Origin: Cupriavidus taiwanensis
GTDB taxonomy: Bacteria > Pseudomonadota > Gammaproteobacteria > Burkholderiales > Burkholderiaceae
Assembly: GCF_900250115.1 (NCBI RefSeq)
Contig: NZ_LT984803.1
Coordinates: 806,001 to 870,000 of the forward strand
Length of the DNA stretch: 64,000 nucleotides
Reading direction: 5' to 3'
The notes beneath the pieces are model-generated. The model was not told the origin of the DNA, searched no databases, and saw only the letters and a list, made by a program, of their open reading frames with translations. The position numbers and the translations under genes were made by a program. Below are positions 44,718-54,603 of this stretch, piece by piece (position 1 is the first letter of the stretch; each line of letters opens with the position of its first letter).

Positions 44718-45752
44718 ATGATCGAACTGCAAGGACTGTCGCAGCGCTTCCCGGGCGCGTCTGGCGACGTGCATGCATTGCGGGACGTCAGCCTGTCGAT
44801 TGCGGCGGGCGAAGTCTTCGGCATCATCGGCCGCAGCGGCGCGGGCAAGAGCACGCTGGTCCGCGCCATCAACCTGCTGAACCGGCCCACCAGCGGCCGC
44901 GTGGTGGTCGCCGGCCAGGACCTGACCGCGCTGGATAACAGCGCGCTGCGCCTGGCCCGCCGCGACATCGGCATGATCTTCCAGCACTTCAACCTGCTGT
45001 CGTCGCGCACCGTCTATGACAACGTGGCGCTGCCGCTGGAGCTGGCGGGCAAGCCCAAGGCGGAAATCGCCGCCACCGTGCTGCCGCTGCTGGACCTGGT
45101 CGGCCTGTCGGCGCTGAAGGACCGCTACCCGGCGCAGATCAGCGGCGGGCAGAAGCAGCGCGTGGGCATTGCGCGCGCGCTGGCGAGCAAGCCCAAGGTG
45201 CTGCTGTCGGACGAGGCCACTTCCGCGCTGGACCCGGAAACCACGCGTTCCATCCTGGAGTTGCTCAAGCAGATCAACCGCGAGCTGGGCCTGACGATCG
45301 TGATGATCACGCACCAGATGGAAGTCATCAAGCAGGTGTGCGACCGCGTCGCCGTGCTCGAGGCCGGCCAGGTGGTGGAGAGCGGGCGCGTGATCGACGT
45401 CTTCCTGCGCCCGCAGCACGAGGTCACTCGCGCCATGATCGGTGACGTCATCTCGCAGGAGCTGCCGGCGAGCGTGCTCAAGCGCGTCGAAAGCCGGCTC
45501 GGCAACGGGCGCGACCACGTCTACCGCCTCGCCTTCACCGGCGAGGGCGTCGACCAGCCGGTGCTGGCGCAGGCGATCCGCCGCTACGGGCTGGACTTCA
45601 ACATCCTGCACGGCCATATCGACGAAATCCAGGGCCAGGCCTTCGGCTCGCTGGCGATCATGGCCACCGGCGAGCTGGCCGACGTGAAGGCGGCGATGGA
45701 ATACCTGCAGGCGCAAGGCGTCGTGGTGGAGGAGTTCGAGCATGTGGTCTGA
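44718..45752 (+). CDS. metN: D/L-methionine ABC transporter ATP-binding protein
   Basis: The 344-residue ATPase has Walker [10 protein letters not shown] (residues 39-47), signature [16 protein letters not shown], Walker [13 protein letters not shown] and the His-loop. The C-terminal 100 residues form the NIL (ACT-like) regulatory domain that binds methionine and shuts off transport. It works with MetI and MetQ, which follow. ATG 44718 is used; TTG 44703 lies in the terminator T-run. A Shine-Dalgarno sequence is missing at either start. Confidence 0.94.
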   Translation: MIELQGLSQRFPGASGDVHALRDVSLSIAAGEVFGIIGRSGAGKSTLVRAINLLNRPTSGRVVVAGQDLTALDNSALRLARRDIGMIFQHFNLLSSRTVYDNVALPLELAGKPKAEIAATVLPLLDLVGLSALKDRYPAQISGGQKQRVGIARALASKPKVLLSDEATSALDPETTRSILELLKQINRELGLTIVMITHQMEVIKQVCDRVAVLEAGQVVESGRVIDVFLRPQHEVTRAMIGDVISQELPASVLKRVESRLGNGRDHVYRLAFTGEGVDQPVLAQAIRRYGLDFNILHGHIDEIQGQAFGSLAIMATGELADVKAAMEYLQAQGVVVEEFEHVV

Positions 45753-46395
45753 AATGTTTGATCTGTTCCTGACCTCGTTCAACGAGACCCTGCTGATGGT
45801 GGCGATCTCGGGCGTGGTCGGCGCGCTGCTGGGCGTGCCGCTGGGGGTGCTGCTGCACCTGACCAACCGCGGCGGCGTGCTGTCGCACCCGCTGTTCAAC
45901 CGCACCATCGGCGTGATGGTCAACGCGGTGCGCTCGATTCCGTTCATCATCCTGCTGGTGGTGGTGATCCCGTTCACGCGCTTTATCGTCGGCTCGTCGA
46001 TCGGCACCACCGCGGCGATCGTGCCGCTCACCATCGCGGCGATCCCGTTTATCGCGCGCCTGGTCGAAAGCGCGCTGCGCGAGGTCGACAGGGGTCTGGT
46101 CGAGGCGGCCCAGTCGATGGGCGCCACCACCGGCCAGATCGTGTGGAAGGTGCTGCTGCCCGAGGCCATGCCCGGCATCGTCGCCGGCCTGACCATTACC
46201 TTCGTCAGCCTGGTCGGCTATTCGGCCATGGCCGGCGCGATCGGCGGCGGCGGCCTGGGCGACCTGGGCATCCGCTATGGCTACCAGCGCTACATCACCG
46301 AGGTGATGGTGGCGGTGGTGGTGATCCTGATCGTGTTCGTGCAGGCGGTGCAGAGTTTCGGCGACTGGCTGGTCCGCCGCATCAGCCATCGCTGA
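45742..46395 (+). CDS. metI: Methionine ABC transporter permease
   Basis: The 217-residue permease has five hydrophobic segments and the EAA loop [27 protein letters not shown] that contacts the ATPase. The first codons overlap the metN end (45742-45752). It forms the membrane pore of the MetNI importer. Confidence 0.94.
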   Translation: MWSEMFDLFLTSFNETLLMVAISGVVGALLGVPLGVLLHLTNRGGVLSHPLFNRTIGVMVNAVRSIPFIILLVVVIPFTRFIVGSSIGTTAAIVPLTIAAIPFIARLVESALREVDRGLVEAAQSMGATTGQIVWKVLLPEAMPGIVAGLTITFVSLVGYSAMAGAIGGGGLGDLGIRYGYQRYITEVMVAVVVILIVFVQAVQSFGDWLVRRISHR

Positions 46396-46427
46396 ACCCC
46401 AACTTTATCGAGATAGGAACGTACATC

Positions 46428-47225
46428 ATGCAACGTCGCAGCCTGCTGCAATGGATCCTCGGCGCCGCGCTCGGCGCCTCGCTGGCCACCGGCGCGGTCG
46501 CCCAGGACAAGCCGATCCGGATCGGCGTCACCGGCGGCCCGCACGCCCAGATCATGGAACAGGTGAAGAAGGTCGCCGCCAAGGACGGCCTCAATATCCA
46601 GGTGGTCGAGTTCAGCGACTACATCCAGCCCAACGCCGCGCTGGCCGCCGGCGACCTGGATGCCAACAGCTACCAGCACCTGCCGTACCTGGAAGCCCAG
46701 ATCAAGGACCGCGGCTACAAGTTCACGCATATCGCCTACACCGTGACGTTCCCGATGGGCGTGTACTCGAAGAAGATCAAGTCGCTCGACCAGCTCAAGC
46801 AGGGCGCGCGCGTGGGCGTGCCCAACGACCCGACCAACGGTGGCCGCGGGCTGTTGCTGCTGCAGAGCAAGGGCGTGATCAAGCTCAAGCCCAACGCCGG
46901 CCTGAAGGCGACTCCGCTGGACATCGCGGAGAATCCGAAGAAGATCCGCATCGTCGAGCTCGATGCCGCGCAGCTGCCGCGCTCGCTGGATGACCTGGAT
47001 GCCGCCGCCATCAATGGCAACTATGCCGAGTCCGCGGGCCTGTCGCCGACCAGGGACGCGATTGCCATGGAAGGCCCGAAGGGGCCTTACGCCAACCTGA
47101 TCGCGATCCGCGAGGCCGACAAGAGCAAGCCCTGGGTGGCCAAGCTGGTGAAGGCGTACCATTCGCCGGAAATCAAGCAATACGTCACATCGGCTTTCAA
47201 GGAATCGGTGATCACGGCCTGGTAA
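46428..47225 (+). CDS. metQ: Methionine-binding (lipo)protein
   Basis: The 265-residue protein has an N-terminal signal (MQRRSLLQWILGAALGASLATGAVAQ) and the NlpA/MetQ pattern: IRIGVTGGPHAQIMEQVKKVA, NAALAAGDLDANSYQHLPYLE, and IAYTVTFPMGVYSKKIKSLD. Most MetQ proteins are lipoproteins, but no lipobox Cys is present here, so it is probably a free periplasmic protein or anchored otherwise. It delivers methionine to MetNI. A terminator follows at 47309. Confidence 0.92.
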   Translation: MQRRSLLQWILGAALGASLATGAVAQDKPIRIGVTGGPHAQIMEQVKKVAAKDGLNIQVVEFSDYIQPNAALAAGDLDANSYQHLPYLEAQIKDRGYKFTHIAYTVTFPMGVYSKKIKSLDQLKQGARVGVPNDPTNGGRGLLLLQSKGVIKLKPNAGLKATPLDIAENPKKIRIVELDAAQLPRSLDDLDAAAINGNYAESAGLSPTRDAIAMEGPKGPYANLIAIREADKSKPWVAKLVKAYHSPEIKQYVTSAFKESVITAW

Positions 47226-47308
47226 GCCGGCGTCACTCCGGGTTTCATCCAATCGGACGAGGCCTGCCGGCCTGGCTTTGCAGCACAATCGCCTGACCGG
47301 TAAAAAAG

Positions 47309-47336
47309 GTGCCGGGCCTATGCCCGGCATCATTTT
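47309..47336 (+). terminator. Terminator of metNIQ
   Basis: GTGCCGGGC, loop CTAT, GCCCGGCAT, then CATTTT. The stem has one G-T pair; the U-tract is short. Confidence 0.7.
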
Positions 47337-47341
47337 GCCGA

Positions 47342-47396
47342 TAAAATAGTACGATCGTTCGAAAAACAGGAGAGCCGCCGACCCGGTGGTTATAAT
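47342..47396 (+). promoter_or_regulatory. Control region of etfBA: palindrome and consensus -10
   Basis: A perfect TATAAT lies at 47391-47396, 49 bases before the etfB ATG. ACGATCGT (47351-47358), extended by TTCG, is a palindrome of the kind bound by TetR-type regulators, placed just upstream near the expected -35. A second AT-rich -10-like TAAAAT is at 47343-47348. No -35 of good quality is seen, so activation or repression at the palindrome is plausible. Confidence 0.5.
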
Positions 47397-47444
47397 GACG
47401 AGCGAACAAAATTTCTGACTATCAGCAATCAGTGGAGTGAGCGC

Positions 47445-48194
47445 ATGAAAGTACTCGTCGCAGTCAAGCGGGTGGTGGATTACAACGTCAAGGTCCGCGT
47501 CAAGGCGGACGGCTCGGGCGTCGATCTGGCCAACGTCAAGATGAGCATGAACCCCTTCGACGAAATCGCCGTGGAAGAGGCCGTGCGCCTGAAGGAAGCC
47601 GGCGTTGCCACCGAAGTGGTCGCCGTGTCGTGCGGTGTCACGCAGTGCCAGGAAACCCTGCGCACCGCGATGGCCATCGGTGCCGACCGCGGCATCCTGG
47701 TGGAATCGACCGAAGACCTGCAACCGCTGGCCGTGGCCAAGCTGCTGAAGGCGCTGATCGACAAGGAACAGCCGCAACTGGTGATCCTGGGCAAGCAGGC
47801 CATCGACGACGACTCCAACCAGACCGGCCAGATGGTGGCCGCGCTGGCCAACCTGCCGCAAGCCACGTTCGCCTCGAAGGTGGTGGTGGCCGATGGCAAG
47901 GCCTCGGTCACGCGTGAAGTCGACGGCGGCCTGGAAACGCTGTCGCTGAACCTGCCGGCGGTGGTGACCACCGACCTGCGCCTGAACGAGCCGCGCTACG
48001 TCACGCTGCCGAACATCATGAAGGCGAAGAAGAAGCCGCTCGACACCGTCAAGCCGGAAGACCTCGGCGTCGACGTCAAGCCGCGCCTGTCGACCCTGAA
48101 AGTGGTCGAGCCGCCCAAGCGCAGCGCGGGTGTGATGGTGCCGGACGTCGCGACGCTGGTGCAGAAGCTGAAGAACGAAGCCAAGGTTATCTGA
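47445..48194 (+). CDS. etfB: Electron transfer flavoprotein beta subunit
   Basis: The 249-residue protein begins [20 protein letters not shown] and has [26 protein letters not shown] and the conserved ADLPQATF-like [12 protein letters not shown] segment of EtfB. It binds AMP and, with EtfA carrying FAD, accepts electrons from acyl-CoA dehydrogenases. etfA starts 18 bases downstream and an acyl-CoA dehydrogenase gene follows, giving a coherent beta-oxidation electron route. Confidence 0.95.
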   Translation: MKVLVAVKRVVDYNVKVRVKADGSGVDLANVKMSMNPFDEIAVEEAVRLKEAGVATEVVAVSCGVTQCQETLRTAMAIGADRGILVESTEDLQPLAVAKLLKALIDKEQPQLVILGKQAIDDDSNQTGQMVAALANLPQATFASKVVVADGKASVTREVDGGLETLSLNLPAVVTTDLRLNEPRYVTLPNIMKAKKKPLDTVKPEDLGVDVKPRLSTLKVVEPPKRSAGVMVPDVATLVQKLKNEAKVI

Positions 48195-48212
48195 GCGCGG
48201 GGGAGATAGAAC

Positions 48213-49148
48213 ATGACTGCACTCGTCATTGCTGAACACGACAATCAATCGATCAAGGGCGCCACGCTCAACACCGTGACCGCCGCAGCCCAGTGCGGCG
48301 GCGACGTGCACGTGCTGGTGGCCGGTTCCAACGCCAAGGCCGCGGCGGACGCCGCCGCCAGGATCGCCGGCGTGACCAAGGTCCTGCTGGCCGACGCCGC
48401 CTACTTCGGCGACGGCCTGGCCGAAAACGTTGCCGAGCAGGCGCTGGCTATCGCCAACGACTACTCGCACATCCTGGCCCCGGCCACCCCGTACGGCAAG
48501 AACATCCTGCCGCGCGTGGCCGCCAAGCTGGACGTGGCCCAGATCTCGGAAATCTCCAAGGTCGACGCCCCGGACACCTTCGAGCGTCCGATCTACGCCG
48601 GCAATGCCATCGCCACGGTCAAGTCGGAAGACAAGATCAAGGTCATCACCGTGCGCGGCACCGCCTTTGACGCCGCCGCCGCCGAAGGTGGCTCGGCCGC
48701 CGTCGAGACCCTGCCGGCCGTGGCCGACGCGGGCGTTTCGCAGTTCGTTTCGCGCGAAGTGGCCAAGAGCGACCGTCCGGAACTGACCGCCGCCAAGATC
48801 ATCGTCTCGGGTGGCCGTGGCGTGGGTTCGGGCGAGAACTACACCAAGGTGCTGACGCCGCTGGCCGACAAGCTCAACGCCGCGCTGGGCGCCTCGCGCG
48901 CCGCCGTGGACGCCGGCTTCGTGCCCAACGACTACCAGGTCGGCCAGACCGGCAAGATCGTCGCGCCGCAGCTGTACATCGCCGTCGGTATCTCCGGCGC
49001 GATCCAGCACCTGGCCGGCATGAAGGACTCCAAGGTGATCGTCGCGATCAACAAGGATGCCGAGGCCCCGATCTTCTCCGTGGCCGACTACGGCCTGGTG
49101 GGCGATCTGAACACCGTGGTGCCGGAGCTGGTGGCAGCACTGGGCTGA
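48213..49148 (+). CDS. etfA: Electron transfer flavoprotein alpha subunit
   Basis: The 311-residue protein has the C-terminal FAD-binding signature: [37 protein letters not shown] and [28 protein letters not shown]. The N-terminal domain pairs with EtfB. GGGGAGATAG precedes the ATG. A terminator lies at 49203. Confidence 0.95.
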   Translation: MTALVIAEHDNQSIKGATLNTVTAAAQCGGDVHVLVAGSNAKAAADAAARIAGVTKVLLADAAYFGDGLAENVAEQALAIANDYSHILAPATPYGKNILPRVAAKLDVAQISEISKVDAPDTFERPIYAGNAIATVKSEDKIKVITVRGTAFDAAAAEGGSAAVETLPAVADAGVSQFVSREVAKSDRPELTAAKIIVSGGRGVGSGENYTKVLTPLADKLNAALGASRAAVDAGFVPNDYQVGQTGKIVAPQLYIAVGISGAIQHLAGMKDSKVIVAINKDAEAPIFSVADYGLVGDLNTVVPELVAALG

Positions 49149-49202
49149 TGCCGCGCCGGCCGCACTGCGGCCGGTACGGACAGCAGCAGGCAGCAAGCAA
49201 CG

Positions 49203-49236
49203 AGCCGTTCCGGGAGCAACCCGCGAACGGCTTTTT
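49203..49236 (+). terminator. Terminator after etfA
   Basis: AGCCGTTC and GAACGGCT pair around a 14-base loop, followed by TTTTT. It ends 22 bases before the acyl-CoA dehydrogenase ATG, so that gene depends on read-through or has its own control. Confidence 0.75.
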
Positions 49237-49257
49237 CATACATGTTGGGAGACATCG

Positions 49258-51042
49258 ATGACCTACCGTGCGCCGATCAAGGACATGCTGTTCGTCATGA
49301 ACGAACTGGCCGGCCTTGAGGCCGTCAGCCAGCTGCCAGGCTTCGAGGAAGCCACCCCCGAGACGGTCGAGGCCGTGCTCGACGAGGCGGCCAAGTTCAA
49401 CGAGCAGGTGCTCGCGCCGCTGAACCGCGCCGGCGACCTGGACCCGAGCAGCTGGAAGGATGGCGTGGTCACCACCACGCCTGGCTTCAAGGAGGCGTTC
49501 CGCCAGTTCGGCGAGGGCGGCTGGCAGGGCGTGCTGCATGCGCAGGAGTTTGGCGGCCAGGGCCTGCCCAAGCTGATCGCCACGGCCTGCAACGAGATGC
49601 TGAACAGCGCGAACCTGTCGTTCGCGCTGTGCCCGCTGCTGACCGACGGCGCCATCGAGGCGCTGCTGACGGCAGGTTCCGATGCGCAGAAGGCCACCTT
49701 CCTGCCCCGGCTGATCTCGGGCGAGTGGACCGGCACCATGAACCTGACCGAGCCGCAGGCCGGCTCGGACCTGGCCGCGGTGCGCACCCGCGCCGAGCCG
49801 CAGGGCGACGGCACCTACAAGGTGTTCGGCACCAAGATCTTCATCACCTATGGTGAGCACGACATGGCGCAGAACATCGTCCATCTCGTGCTGGCGCGCA
49901 CGCCCACCGCGCCCGAAGGCGTGAAGGGCATCTCGCTGTTCATCGTGCCCAAGTTCCTGGTCAATGCCGATGGCAGCACCGGCGCGCGCAACGATGTGCA
50001 TTGCGTCTCGATCGAACACAAGCTGGGCATCAAGGCCAGCCCCACCGCGGTGCTGCAGTTCGGCGACCATGGCGGCGCGATCGGCACGCTGGTCGGCGAA
50101 GAGAACCGCGGTCTCGAGTACATGTTCATCATGATGAACTCGGCGCGCTTCTCGGTCGGCATGCAGGGCATCGCGGTGTCCGAGCGCGCCTACCAGCACG
50201 CGGTGGCCTATGCGCGCGAGCGCGTGCAGAGCCGCCCGGTCGATGGTTCGGCGCGCGAGGCCGTGACCATCATCCACCATCCCGACGTCAAGCGCATGCT
50301 GATGACCATGCGCGCGCTGACCGAAGGCGCGCGCGCGGTGGCGTACGTCGCCGCTGCCGCCAGCGATGCGGCGCACCAGCATCCCGACGAAGCCGTGCGC
50401 AGGCAGAATCAGGCGTTCTACGAGTTCATGGTCCCGGTGGTCAAGGGCTGGAGCACCGAGCTGTCGATCGATGTCACCAGCCTCGGCGTGCAGGTGCACG
50501 GCGGCATGGGCTTCATCGAGGAAACCGGCGCGGCGCAGCACTACCGCGACGCGCGCATCCTGCCGATCTACGAAGGCACCACGGCGATCCAGGCCAATGA
50601 CCTGGTCGGCCGCAAGACCGTGCGCGACGGTGGCGCGGTGGCGCGCGCGATCTGCGCGCAGATCGCCGAGACCGAGGCCGCGCTGGGCCGGCACGGCGGC
50701 GCCGCCTTCACCGCGGTGCAGGCGCAGCTGGCCAGGGGCCGTGCCGCGCTCGAAGCCGTGGTCGAGTTCGTCGTCGCCAACGCCAAGTCCGATCCGAACG
50801 CGGTGTTTGCCGGCAGCGTGCCTTACCTGAAGCTGTGCGGCATCGTGTTCTCCGGCTGGCAGTTCGGCCGCGCCATGCTGGCCGCCGATGCAAAGCGTGC
50901 GGACGATCCGGCATTCCACGAAGCCAAGATCGCGACCGCGCATTTCTTCGCCGAGCACATCCTGTCGCAGGCAGGGGCCTTGCGCGATGCCGTGGTCAGT
51001 GGCGGCGCGCCGGTCAATGCGTTGAGCGCCGAGCAGTTCTGA
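49258..51042 (+). CDS. Acyl-CoA dehydrogenase, long (about 595-residue) family
   Basis: The 594-residue flavoprotein has MNLTEPQAGSDLAAV, the FAD-contacting KIFITYGEHD, and the catalytic-Glu context LPIYEGTTAIQANDL. Length and the extra C-terminal domain place it with the DmdC-like dehydrogenases (methylthiopropanoyl-CoA and related acyl-CoAs) rather than the 380-residue short-chain enzymes. Its natural substrate is not evident. EtfAB just upstream are the likely electron acceptors. Confidence 0.9.
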   Translation: MTYRAPIKDMLFVMNELAGLEAVSQLPGFEEATPETVEAVLDEAAKFNEQVLAPLNRAGDLDPSSWKDGVVTTTPGFKEAFRQFGEGGWQGVLHAQEFGGQGLPKLIATACNEMLNSANLSFALCPLLTDGAIEALLTAGSDAQKATFLPRLISGEWTGTMNLTEPQAGSDLAAVRTRAEPQGDGTYKVFGTKIFITYGEHDMAQNIVHLVLARTPTAPEGVKGISLFIVPKFLVNADGSTGARNDVHCVSIEHKLGIKASPTAVLQFGDHGGAIGTLVGEENRGLEYMFIMMNSARFSVGMQGIAVSERAYQHAVAYARERVQSRPVDGSAREAVTIIHHPDVKRMLMTMRALTEGARAVAYVAAAASDAAHQHPDEAVRRQNQAFYEFMVPVVKGWSTELSIDVTSLGVQVHGGMGFIEETGAAQHYRDARILPIYEGTTAIQANDLVGRKTVRDGGAVARAICAQIAETEAALGRHGGAAFTAVQAQLARGRAALEAVVEFVVANAKSDPNAVFAGSVPYLKLCGIVFSGWQFGRAMLAADAKRADDPAFHEAKIATAHFFAEHILSQAGALRDAVVSGGAPVNALSAEQF

Positions 51043-51077
51043 GTGCTGCGCGCGGGCGCGCGCAAAGCAGTCATGGC

Positions 51078-51108
51078 AAAAGGGCGACCCTGCAGGGTCG
51101 CCCTTTTT
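51078..51108. terminator. Two-way terminator between acyl-CoA dehydrogenase and dadA
   Basis: AAAAGGGCGACCC, loop TGCA, GGGTCGCCCTTTTT: perfect stem with A and T tracts on both sides, between convergent genes. Confidence 0.9.
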
Positions 51109-51129
51109 GCTGGCGGGACTGGCCTTGTA

Positions 51130-52434
51130 TCAGGCGGCCGCCGGGCGCGGCGCCAGGTGATGGCGCGCCGGCTTCAGGTAGCGGCTGACCGACAGGTCGT
51201 CGGCGCGGATCGCCGGCGACTTGCCCGACACCAGGTCCGACAGCAGCTTGCCCGAGCCGCAGGCCATGGTCCAGCCGAGCGTGCCGTGGCCGGTGTTCAG
51301 CCACAGGCCGCGCACCTGGGTCGGGCCGACGATGGGCGTGCCGTCCGGCGTCATCGGGCGCAGGCCGGTCCAGAAGGTGGCCTGGCTGACATCGCCGGCG
51401 CCCGGGAACAGGTCGGTCACCACATGCTCGAGCGTGCGGCGCTTGGCCGGGTCGAGGCTGCGGTCATAGCCGACGATCTGCGCCATGCCGCCGACGCGGA
51501 TGCGGTCATCGAAGCGGGTCAGGGCCACCTTGTAGGTCTCGTCCAGCACCGTCGAGACCGGGCCGCGCGAGGCATCGCTGAGCGGCACGGTGATCGAGAA
51601 GCCCTTGAGCGGATACACCGGCAGGTTGGACATGCCGCGCAGGAAGGGCTTGACCAGCTGCGTCGACCAGCTGCCCAGCGCCACCACCACCAGGTCCGCC
51701 GACATCGGCTCGCCATCGACCACGGCGCCGGTGACGGCGTCGCCCTGGCTCATCAGGCCGTCGATCGAGCGGTTGTACAGGAAGCGGACGCCGAGCGTGC
51801 CGGCCATGCCGGCCAGGCGTTGCGTGAACAGCGCGCAGTCGCCGGTTTCGTCGTTGGGGAGGCGCAGGCCGCCGGCCAGCTTGTGGCGGACGGCGGCCAG
51901 CGCCGGTTCGCTCGCGGCGAGTTCCTCGCGCGAAAGCAACTGGTACGGAACCCCGGCCTGCTCCAGCACCGCGATGTCCTTGGCCGCGCCGTGCATCTGC
52001 TCGTCGGTTCGGAACACCTGCAGCGTGCCTTGCTGGCGGCCTTCGTAGGCGATGCCGGTTTCCGCGCGCAGCGCGCGGATGCAGTCGCGGCTGTACTCGG
52101 CCAGCCGCACCATGCGCTCCTTGTTGACGGCATAGCGGCCGGCGCTGCAGTTCAGCAGCATCTGCCACATCCATTGCAGCTGGAACAGCGTGCCGTCGGG
52201 GCGGATGCTGAGCGGCGCGTGTTCCTGGAACATCCACTTGATCGCCTTGAGCGGCACGCCGGGCGCCGCCCACGGCGACGCGTAGCCGGGCGAGATCTGG
52301 CCCGCGTTGGCAAAGCTGGTGCCGAGGGCGGGGCCGGCTTCGCGGTCAACCACGGTCACTTCGTGACCGGCCTTGGCCAGGTACCACGCACTGGTAATGC
52401 CAATCACGCCACTGCCAAGTACGAGAACGCGCAT
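51130..52434 (-). CDS. dadA: D-amino acid dehydrogenase
   Basis: From the ATG at 52434 the 434-residue enzyme starts [20 protein letters not shown] (dinucleotide-binding), then [24 protein letters not shown] shortened motifs typical of DadA, and a C-terminal [20 protein letters not shown]. It oxidises D-amino acids, mainly D-alanine, to keto acids using FAD and the quinone pool. It is divergent from an Lrp-type regulator gene, the usual dadA/dadR layout. The 109-base gap between them holds an AT-rich stretch (52470-52520) where the regulator probably binds. Confidence 0.93.
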   Translation of the reverse strand: MRVLVLGSGVIGITSAWYLAKAGHEVTVVDREAGPALGTSFANAGQISPGYASPWAAPGVPLKAIKWMFQEHAPLSIRPDGTLFQLQWMWQMLLNCSAGRYAVNKERMVRLAEYSRDCIRALRAETGIAYEGRQQGTLQVFRTDEQMHGAAKDIAVLEQAGVPYQLLSREELAASEPALAAVRHKLAGGLRLPNDETGDCALFTQRLAGMAGTLGVRFLYNRSIDGLMSQGDAVTGAVVDGEPMSADLVVVALGSWSTQLVKPFLRGMSNLPVYPLKGFSITVPLSDASRGPVSTVLDETYKVALTRFDDRIRVGGMAQIVGYDRSLDPAKRRTLEHVVTDLFPGAGDVSQATFWTGLRPMTPDGTPIVGPTQVRGLWLNTGHGTLGWTMACGSGKLLSDLVSGKSPAIRADDLSVSRYLKPARHHLAPRPAAA

Positions 52435-52543
52435 TTCGGGGGGGCTCCAACTGCGATGACTGCGGTATAAAGGATTTGTCTCTATACTATTGAATGCATT
52501 CCAGTCATAGTTACCGAATTTTTGAGGAAAACAGAAAAAACTC

Positions 52544-53047
52544 ATGAGAACGAGTCGCCAGCCCCAACGCACGCTCGACCGGCTCGACCGCAAGATCCTG
52601 GCCGCGCTGCAGAGCGACGGCAGGATGTCGATGAAAGACCTGGCCGAGGCGGTCGGGCTGACCATCACGCCGTGCATCGAGCGCGTCAAGCGCTTGGAGC
52701 GCGATGGTGTCATCATGGGCTACTACGCACGGCTGAATCCGGCCTTGCTGGGCAGCGCGCTGCTGGTGTTCGTCGAGATCTCGCTGGGCAACAAGTCGGG
52801 CAATATGTTCGAGCAGTTCCGCCGCGAGGTCCTGCGCATTCCGGAGGTGCTGGAATGCCACCTGGTATCGGGCGATTTCGACTACCTGATCAAGGCGCGC
52901 ATCCGCGAGATCGGCGAATACCGCCGGCTGCTGGGCGACATCCTGCTGCAGCTGCCCGGCGCCGCGCAGTCGAAGAGCTATGTGGTGATGGAAGAGATCA
53001 AGGAGACACTGGCCATCTCGGTCGAGGAGAAGAGCCAGGCCGCGTGA
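52544..53047 (+). CDS. Lrp/AsnC-family transcriptional regulator, probable dadA regulator
   Basis: The 167-residue protein has an N-terminal helix-turn-helix ([39 protein letters not shown]) given here by its ends and an RAM ligand domain ([19 protein letters not shown]). Close position and divergent direction to dadA suggest it senses alanine and controls dadA, as DadR does in pseudomonads. The next gene begins near its stop. Confidence 0.88.
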   Translation: MRTSRQPQRTLDRLDRKILAALQSDGRMSMKDLAEAVGLTITPCIERVKRLERDGVIMGYYARLNPALLGSALLVFVEISLGNKSGNMFEQFRREVLRIPEVLECHLVSGDFDYLIKARIREIGEYRRLLGDILLQLPGAAQSKSYVVMEEIKETLAISVEEKSQAA

Positions 53048-53058
53048 CGAAGGCCAGC

Positions 53059-54285
53059 ATGGAGCGCCCCCCGCCAAAACCCAAATTCCCCCGACACCTC
53101 GCCAGCGCGACGCGGCGCGAGGCCGACCCGGACGCGCAGGCGCCGCCGGCCCTTGTGCGCCCGCCCGTTGCGCGCAAGGGCCGCGGAGCCGTCAGCAATC
53201 TGCAGGGACGTTTCGAGCATGACCAGCGCGAGGCGTTCGACGATGGCTGGGGCGCCGTGCCGGAAGACGCCGCCACTACCCCTGAGGCCGTGACCGGTGC
53301 GGACGACGCTCCGCTGCCACCGCTGCGCACCGAGGTCCATCTCGAGCGTGCCCGTTCCGTGCTGACGCGCAATGCCTCGCCGGATGTCCCGTTCGATGTT
53401 TCGCTCAATCCCTACCGCGGCTGTGAGCATGGCTGCATTTATTGCTTCGCGCGTCCGACGCACGCCTACCTCGACCTGTCGCCCGGGCTGGATTTCGAAA
53501 CCCGGCTCTATGCCAAGGCCAATGCCGCCGAGCGCCTGCGCGAAGTGCTTTCGCGGTCGTCGTACCGGTGCGAGACCATCGCGCTGGGCGTCAACACCGA
53601 CGCCTACCAGCCGATCGAGCGTGAACAGCGCATCACGCGCAGCCTGCTGGAGGTCCTGCACGAATGCGACCACCCGGTGGCGCTGATCACCAAGTCATCG
53701 TTGATCGAGCGCGATATCGAACTGCTCGCGCCGATGGCGGCCAAGCGGCTGGCGGTGGCGGCGCTCACCATCACCACGCTGGACGCCGGCATCGCACGCA
53801 CGCTCGAGCCGCGCGCGGCGACGCCGTCGCGGCGGCTGCGCACCATCCGCACGCTGACCGACGCCGGCATCCCGGTGGGGGTCAGCATTGCCCCGGTGAT
53901 CCCCTTCATCACCGAACCCGATCTGGAGCGCGTGCTCGAAGCGGCGCGCGAGGCGGGCGCCGTCTATGCGAACTACATCGTGCTGAGGTTGCCGTGGGAA
54001 GTGCGACCGCTGTTCGAGGAGTGGCTGCAGGCGCACTTCCCAGATCGGGCCGAACGGGTCATGAACCGCGTGCGGGACATGCGCGAAGGCAAAGACTACG
54101 ATGCCAGCTTTGCCACGCGCATGCGCGGGACCGGCGTGTGGGCGGACTTGCTGCGCCAGCGCTTCTACAAGGCCGCCGAACGGCTCGGCTTCCGCTACAA
54201 CCGGTTTGAACTGGATACTTCGCGTTTTCGGCCGCCGGCGGCGGCTCCCAGCGGCAAGGACGATCCGCAGGGTTCGCTGTTCTGA
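53059..54285 (+). CDS. Radical SAM protein of the PA0069 (SplB-related) type
   Basis: The 408-residue protein has a disordered N-terminal 90 residues, then the radical SAM cluster motif C-x3-C-x2-C at Cys122, Cys126 and Cys129 (YRGCEHGCIYCFARPTHAYL), and conserved LITKSSLIERDIELL and SIAPVIPFITEPDLE elements. It resembles spore-photoproduct-lyase-like proteins of unknown substrate. ATG 53059 follows AAGG; GTG 53044, overlapping the regulator stop, is another possible start. Confidence 0.88.
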   Translation: MERPPPKPKFPRHLASATRREADPDAQAPPALVRPPVARKGRGAVSNLQGRFEHDQREAFDDGWGAVPEDAATTPEAVTGADDAPLPPLRTEVHLERARSVLTRNASPDVPFDVSLNPYRGCEHGCIYCFARPTHAYLDLSPGLDFETRLYAKANAAERLREVLSRSSYRCETIALGVNTDAYQPIEREQRITRSLLEVLHECDHPVALITKSSLIERDIELLAPMAAKRLAVAALTITTLDAGIARTLEPRAATPSRRLRTIRTLTDAGIPVGVSIAPVIPFITEPDLERVLEAAREAGAVYANYIVLRLPWEVRPLFEEWLQAHFPDRAERVMNRVRDMREGKDYDASFATRMRGTGVWADLLRQRFYKAAERLGFRYNRFELDTSRFRPPAAAPSGKDDPQGSLF

Positions 54286-54434
54286 GCCTTCAGAGCGGCT
54301 GCCGTGGCCAGCTGGTCGCCGATCATGCTGCTGGCGAGTTCCAGCGCGGCCTTGGCGCTCGATGGCGGCAGTCCCGAGGACAGCGCCAGCCGGACGGCGA
54401 TCGCCGCCAGGCGTCCTTCCTCATAACTTGGCAT
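54195..54434 (-). CDS. Small hypothetical protein, convergent and overlapping the radical SAM gene
   Basis: A 79-codon frame begins MPSYEEGRLAAIAVRLALSS, with AAAGGAG about 11 bases before the ATG. The N-terminal half is a plausible amphipathic helical domain; the last 30 residues are read antisense to the end of the radical SAM gene (91-base overlap) and look low-complexity. It may be a real small gene. I know no family. Confidence 0.45.
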   Translation of the reverse strand: MPSYEEGRLAAIAVRLALSSGLPPSSAKAALELASSMIGDQLATAAALKAQNSEPCGSSLPLGAAAGGRKREVSSSNRL

Positions 54435-54603
54435 GTCGATTGTTGCTCCTTTGCGCTGCCGGGGCTTGGCCTCGCCGCGCATCGCGCCGCCAGGATCGGA
54501 CGGCTCTACCAGTATGGGCGAATTGGCCGAAAGGGGAACCGGCGATTGCGGCCGCCTTGACCGGGGACAAATCCGATGCGCGAACAGGGCAGTGCGCAGG
54601 CGC

